Origin: Phyllobacteriaceae bacterium
GTDB taxonomy: Bacteria > Pseudomonadota > Alphaproteobacteria > Rhizobiales > Rhizobiaceae
Direction of reading: 5' to 3'
NCBI GenBank assembly: GCA_024645155.1
Contig: JAHEGF010000059.1
Span: 1 to 15,008 of the forward strand
Length of the DNA stretch: 15,008 bases
This document shows, piece after piece, positions 13,215 through 15,008 of this stretch (position 1 is its first letter; every line of letters starts with the position of its first letter). Both the position numbers and the translations under genes were made by a program. A model generated the notes under the pieces. The model did not search any database and was not told the origin of the DNA. It saw only the letters and a list, made by a program, of their open reading frames with translations.

Positions 13215-14759
13215 TCAATGCCCGTTTTCATCGGCGGGCGACCACTCGTCCTGGGCGTTTTGCACAAAGCCGTAGCGCTGCCAGCGCTGCGCGCCGCGCG
13301 GTGCCTCCAGCATGAATGATATTTCCAGATGCCGGCCATCGCTGCGTGCGGTAATCGAACCATAGACACCGACATTGCGTTTGCGGATGAAGTCGATCAG
13401 CGCTTTGCGTTGCTTGCTTGCTTCCTTGCGCTCCGCATCCGGCGTGGCAGGATCGTCAATCAGATCGTTGAGCCTGGCAAGCTTGGCGAAATCGTCGGCC
13501 CGGCCCTTTTCACGCGTCGAGCGCAGGATCTCGGTACACAGGATCAGCGGTGCGTCACCGCGGCCCATCTTGCCCAGCCGGCCAAGCAGGTCCGGCCGCG
13601 GATGGGCATGGCTTTCCTCGTCGCCCGAAGACACGACAAAGGCGAACGGGTGCACGGCGCGCAGGAATGCGTCGGTGACATCGTTGGAACCGTGATGGCA
13701 GCTTTTCATCATGTCGGCAGACAGCCGTGGATGCGCGCCGGCGACCGCATCGTCAAGCGGCGCATCATCGGCAATGCCCGAATAATGGCGCAGCAGGTGA
13801 TCCTCGGCGGGGGCATTCAGGTCACCGCCAAACAGCATTTTGAACGAACCCATGGTCAACCGCAGGATCACCGAATGCCCGTTCTTGGTCTTGCCCTCGT
13901 TCTTTGCATTCGAGCCGATGAAGTCGCCAAACCAGCGCAACCGCGCCTTGCCCTGCGGGTCGGGTTCAGTGACCGGGCCGATGATCTCGATCGCCACCTG
14001 CCGCCCCGAAGACGGCGCATAGCCCGGCATCCACGACCGCCCGGCCTCGGCATCGCCCGATTGCGACGACAGCATTTCGATCGCGCCGGCCCGTCCGCTG
14101 GTCATCGCCGTGTGCATCAGCTTGGGATACCACTTGCCGCCACGCACCGCCGGATCGCCGTAAAGCACACGGATTTCCGCGTCGCTTTCGATGATCGAGG
14201 TCAGGAATTTGCCGCTGGCATCCGTCGGCCCGAGCAGGTCGTTGCCCGTCCGTTCCATGATGCCGTTGTGGTAGACGCGGTCGAACGCAACATTCTTGTG
14301 TGAAAAAATCTTCTGGAAGCCGCGATAGTGATCGGAGTCGGGGTGCGTGACCACGGCGGCATGAAACCGGAACTGGCTTTTCAGTTTGCCGAAACGCCAT
14401 TTGATGAAGCGCAGCATGTTGTCGGAAATGCCGGCATCGATAATGAGGATGCGCTCGCGCTCGTGATCGGCCGCGGCGCCATCGGTGCGCGCTTCCGGCG
14501 ACACCACGATGCACCCGTCGCCCTGGCCGACGTCGAGGAAGATGACCTCGAGCGGCCGTTCGCTGGCGATGTCGTCCGTGGCGATGAAATAGCGCTTTGT
14601 GCCCCATTTGATCTTCGCCCAGTCGCCGTCGATCTCCTCGATGTTGAGAAAATCGCCCCAGCGCGCATCGCGCACCCGCGCCGATTTTGCCTTGCTCTTT
14701 TTCGAATGGAGCCAGACCGGTGAATGGTCGGCGCGGCGTTTGACGAATCCTGTCGGCAT
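13215..14759 (-). CDS. ComEC-type metallo-beta-lactamase-fold hydrolase
   Basis: This is a 514-residue soluble protein. The N-terminal part (about 10-66) has a small basic SH3-like look (VWLHSKKSKAKSARVRD, then DGDWAKIKWG). The MBL core follows: FLDVGQGDGCIV (74-85), ILIIDAG (104-110), the metal motif THPDSDHYRG (138-147), MLFGGDLN (308-315), KSCHHGSND (352-360) and SSGDEESHAHPRPDLL (377-392). That is the set seen in the ComEC/Rec2 beta-lactamase domain, but here without any transmembrane competence channel. Such soluble proteins are predicted metal-dependent nucleases or phosphodiesterases; the function here is unknown. GGGAGG precedes the ATG at 14759. A divergent gene begins about 150 bp away. 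Confidence 0.9.
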   Translation of the reverse strand: MPTGFVKRRADHSPVWLHSKKSKAKSARVRDARWGDFLNIEEIDGDWAKIKWGTKRYFIATDDIASERPLEVIFLDVGQGDGCIVVSPEARTDGAAADHERERILIIDAGISDNMLRFIKWRFGKLKSQFRFHAAVVTHPDSDHYRGFQKIFSHKNVAFDRVYHNGIMERTGNDLLGPTDASGKFLTSIIESDAEIRVLYGDPAVRGGKWYPKLMHTAMTSGRAGAIEMLSSQSGDAEAGRSWMPGYAPSSGRQVAIEIIGPVTEPDPQGKARLRWFGDFIGSNAKNEGKTKNGHSVILRLTMGSFKMLFGGDLNAPAEDHLLRHYSGIADDAPLDDAVAGAHPRLSADMMKSCHHGSNDVTDAFLRAVHPFAFVVSSGDEESHAHPRPDLLGRLGKMGRGDAPLILCTEILRSTREKGRADDFAKLARLNDLIDDPATPDAERKEASKQRKALIDFIRKRNVGVYGSITARSDGRHLEISFMLEAPRGAQRWQRYGFVQNAQDEWSPADENGH

Positions 14760-14907
14760 GGTTGCCTCCCGAGCGTCGGTGTATCTCGCGGCCCAGACTA
14801 GCGCACACCATCGCCAGGTCTGTGAGCGGCTTCACACTCGATGAGGGCAGCAGTCCCTTCCGGCGGCGGGATAAAATTCCTTGGCGCAAGCGTTTCGTGA
14901 TGTATGA
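14760..14907. other. divergent intergenic region
   Basis: This region separates the MBL-fold gene from the gene entering at the right edge. A TAAAAT box near 14872 could be the -10 of the rightward gene, but I find no convincing -35. No RNA gene is recognised. Confidence 0.3.
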
Positions 14908-15008
14908 ATGCAACCGCAGACTGTGAGGGAAGAAGCGTTGTCATCGGCTGTCAGAACAGAAGCTTTGGAGAAACTGGTCGAGGATGTAAAAGCCTCGGGC
15001 GGAGCGGA
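14908..15008 (+). CDS. partial gene at the right edge, unknown product
   Basis: An open frame without a stop runs from 14908 to the end. Possible starts are ATG 14908 (poor ribosome site), GTG 14923, or TTG 14938, which has GAGGGA 7 nt upstream and is therefore the best supported. From the TTG the product begins MSSAVRTEALEKLVEDVKAS, which looks like an amphipathic helix. Too little is present to assign a family. It is divergent from the MBL-fold hydrolase, and the two could be functionally linked. Confidence 0.4.
   Translation, partial: MQPQTVREEALSSAVRTEALEKLVEDVKASGGA

Noticed and set aside
13329..14303. 324-residue plus-strand open frame opposite the MBL-fold hydrolase
   Set aside because: Antisense shadow. 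Its sequence is His/Arg-rich and patternless, while the opposite strand holds the complete MBL motif set.
1..15008. tRNA/rRNA genes, CRISPR arrays, intact insertion sequences or prophage genes
   Set aside because: No cloverleaf, rRNA core, regularly spaced repeats, transposase or integrase motif was seen on reading both strands.

Overview
The window looks like chromosomal DNA of an alphaproteobacterium, most likely of the order Hyphomicrobiales (Rhizobiales). Three things point there: high-GC coding sequence, a small exported DUF1344-type protein (a family I associate with that order), and many IclR/CaiB/TrpXYZ-style catabolic genes. Species cannot be named from the sequence alone.

Region 1 (58-4832, minus strand) is a compact operon read right to left. 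Its order is a periplasmic binding protein (PF04392/TrpX type), an ABC permease, an ABC ATPase, an AhpD-like carboxymuconolactone-decarboxylase-family protein, a HisC-like PLP aminotransferase and a DUF1330 protein. Region 2 (4991-9708, plus strand) is a divergent operon: an IclR regulator, a zinc-less MDR NADPH:quinone-oxidoreductase-like enzyme, a class III (CaiB/BaiF) CoA transferase and a urocanate hydratase (HutU). All three junctions of region 2 overlap by 4-8 bp. The shared 158-bp intergenic region carries a clear palindrome next to a TATAAT box. Together the two operons look like one regulated uptake-plus-catabolism unit for an amino acid or imidazole-type compound. The histidine-pathway partners hutH, hutI and hutG are not in the window, so the substrate is open.

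Region 3 (9746-11384) is a divergent pair: a SAM methyltransferase and an HxlR regulator with an SCP2-like C-terminal part. It is followed at about 11408-11541 by a decayed second copy of the hutU 3' end. The pair therefore sits between an intact hutU and a hutU remnant, which is evidence of past duplication or insertion.

Region 4 (11630-12539) holds three very small, aromatic/His-rich proteins that I cannot assign to a family. Region 5 (12540-13094) has a hairpin-rich leader, the exported DUF1344-like protein and a strong intrinsic terminator. Region 6 (13215-14759, minus strand) is a ComEC-type metallo-beta-lactamase-fold hydrolase. A divergent gene probably starts at about 14908-14938 and runs off the right edge. 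I saw no tRNA, rRNA, CRISPR array or intact insertion sequence.
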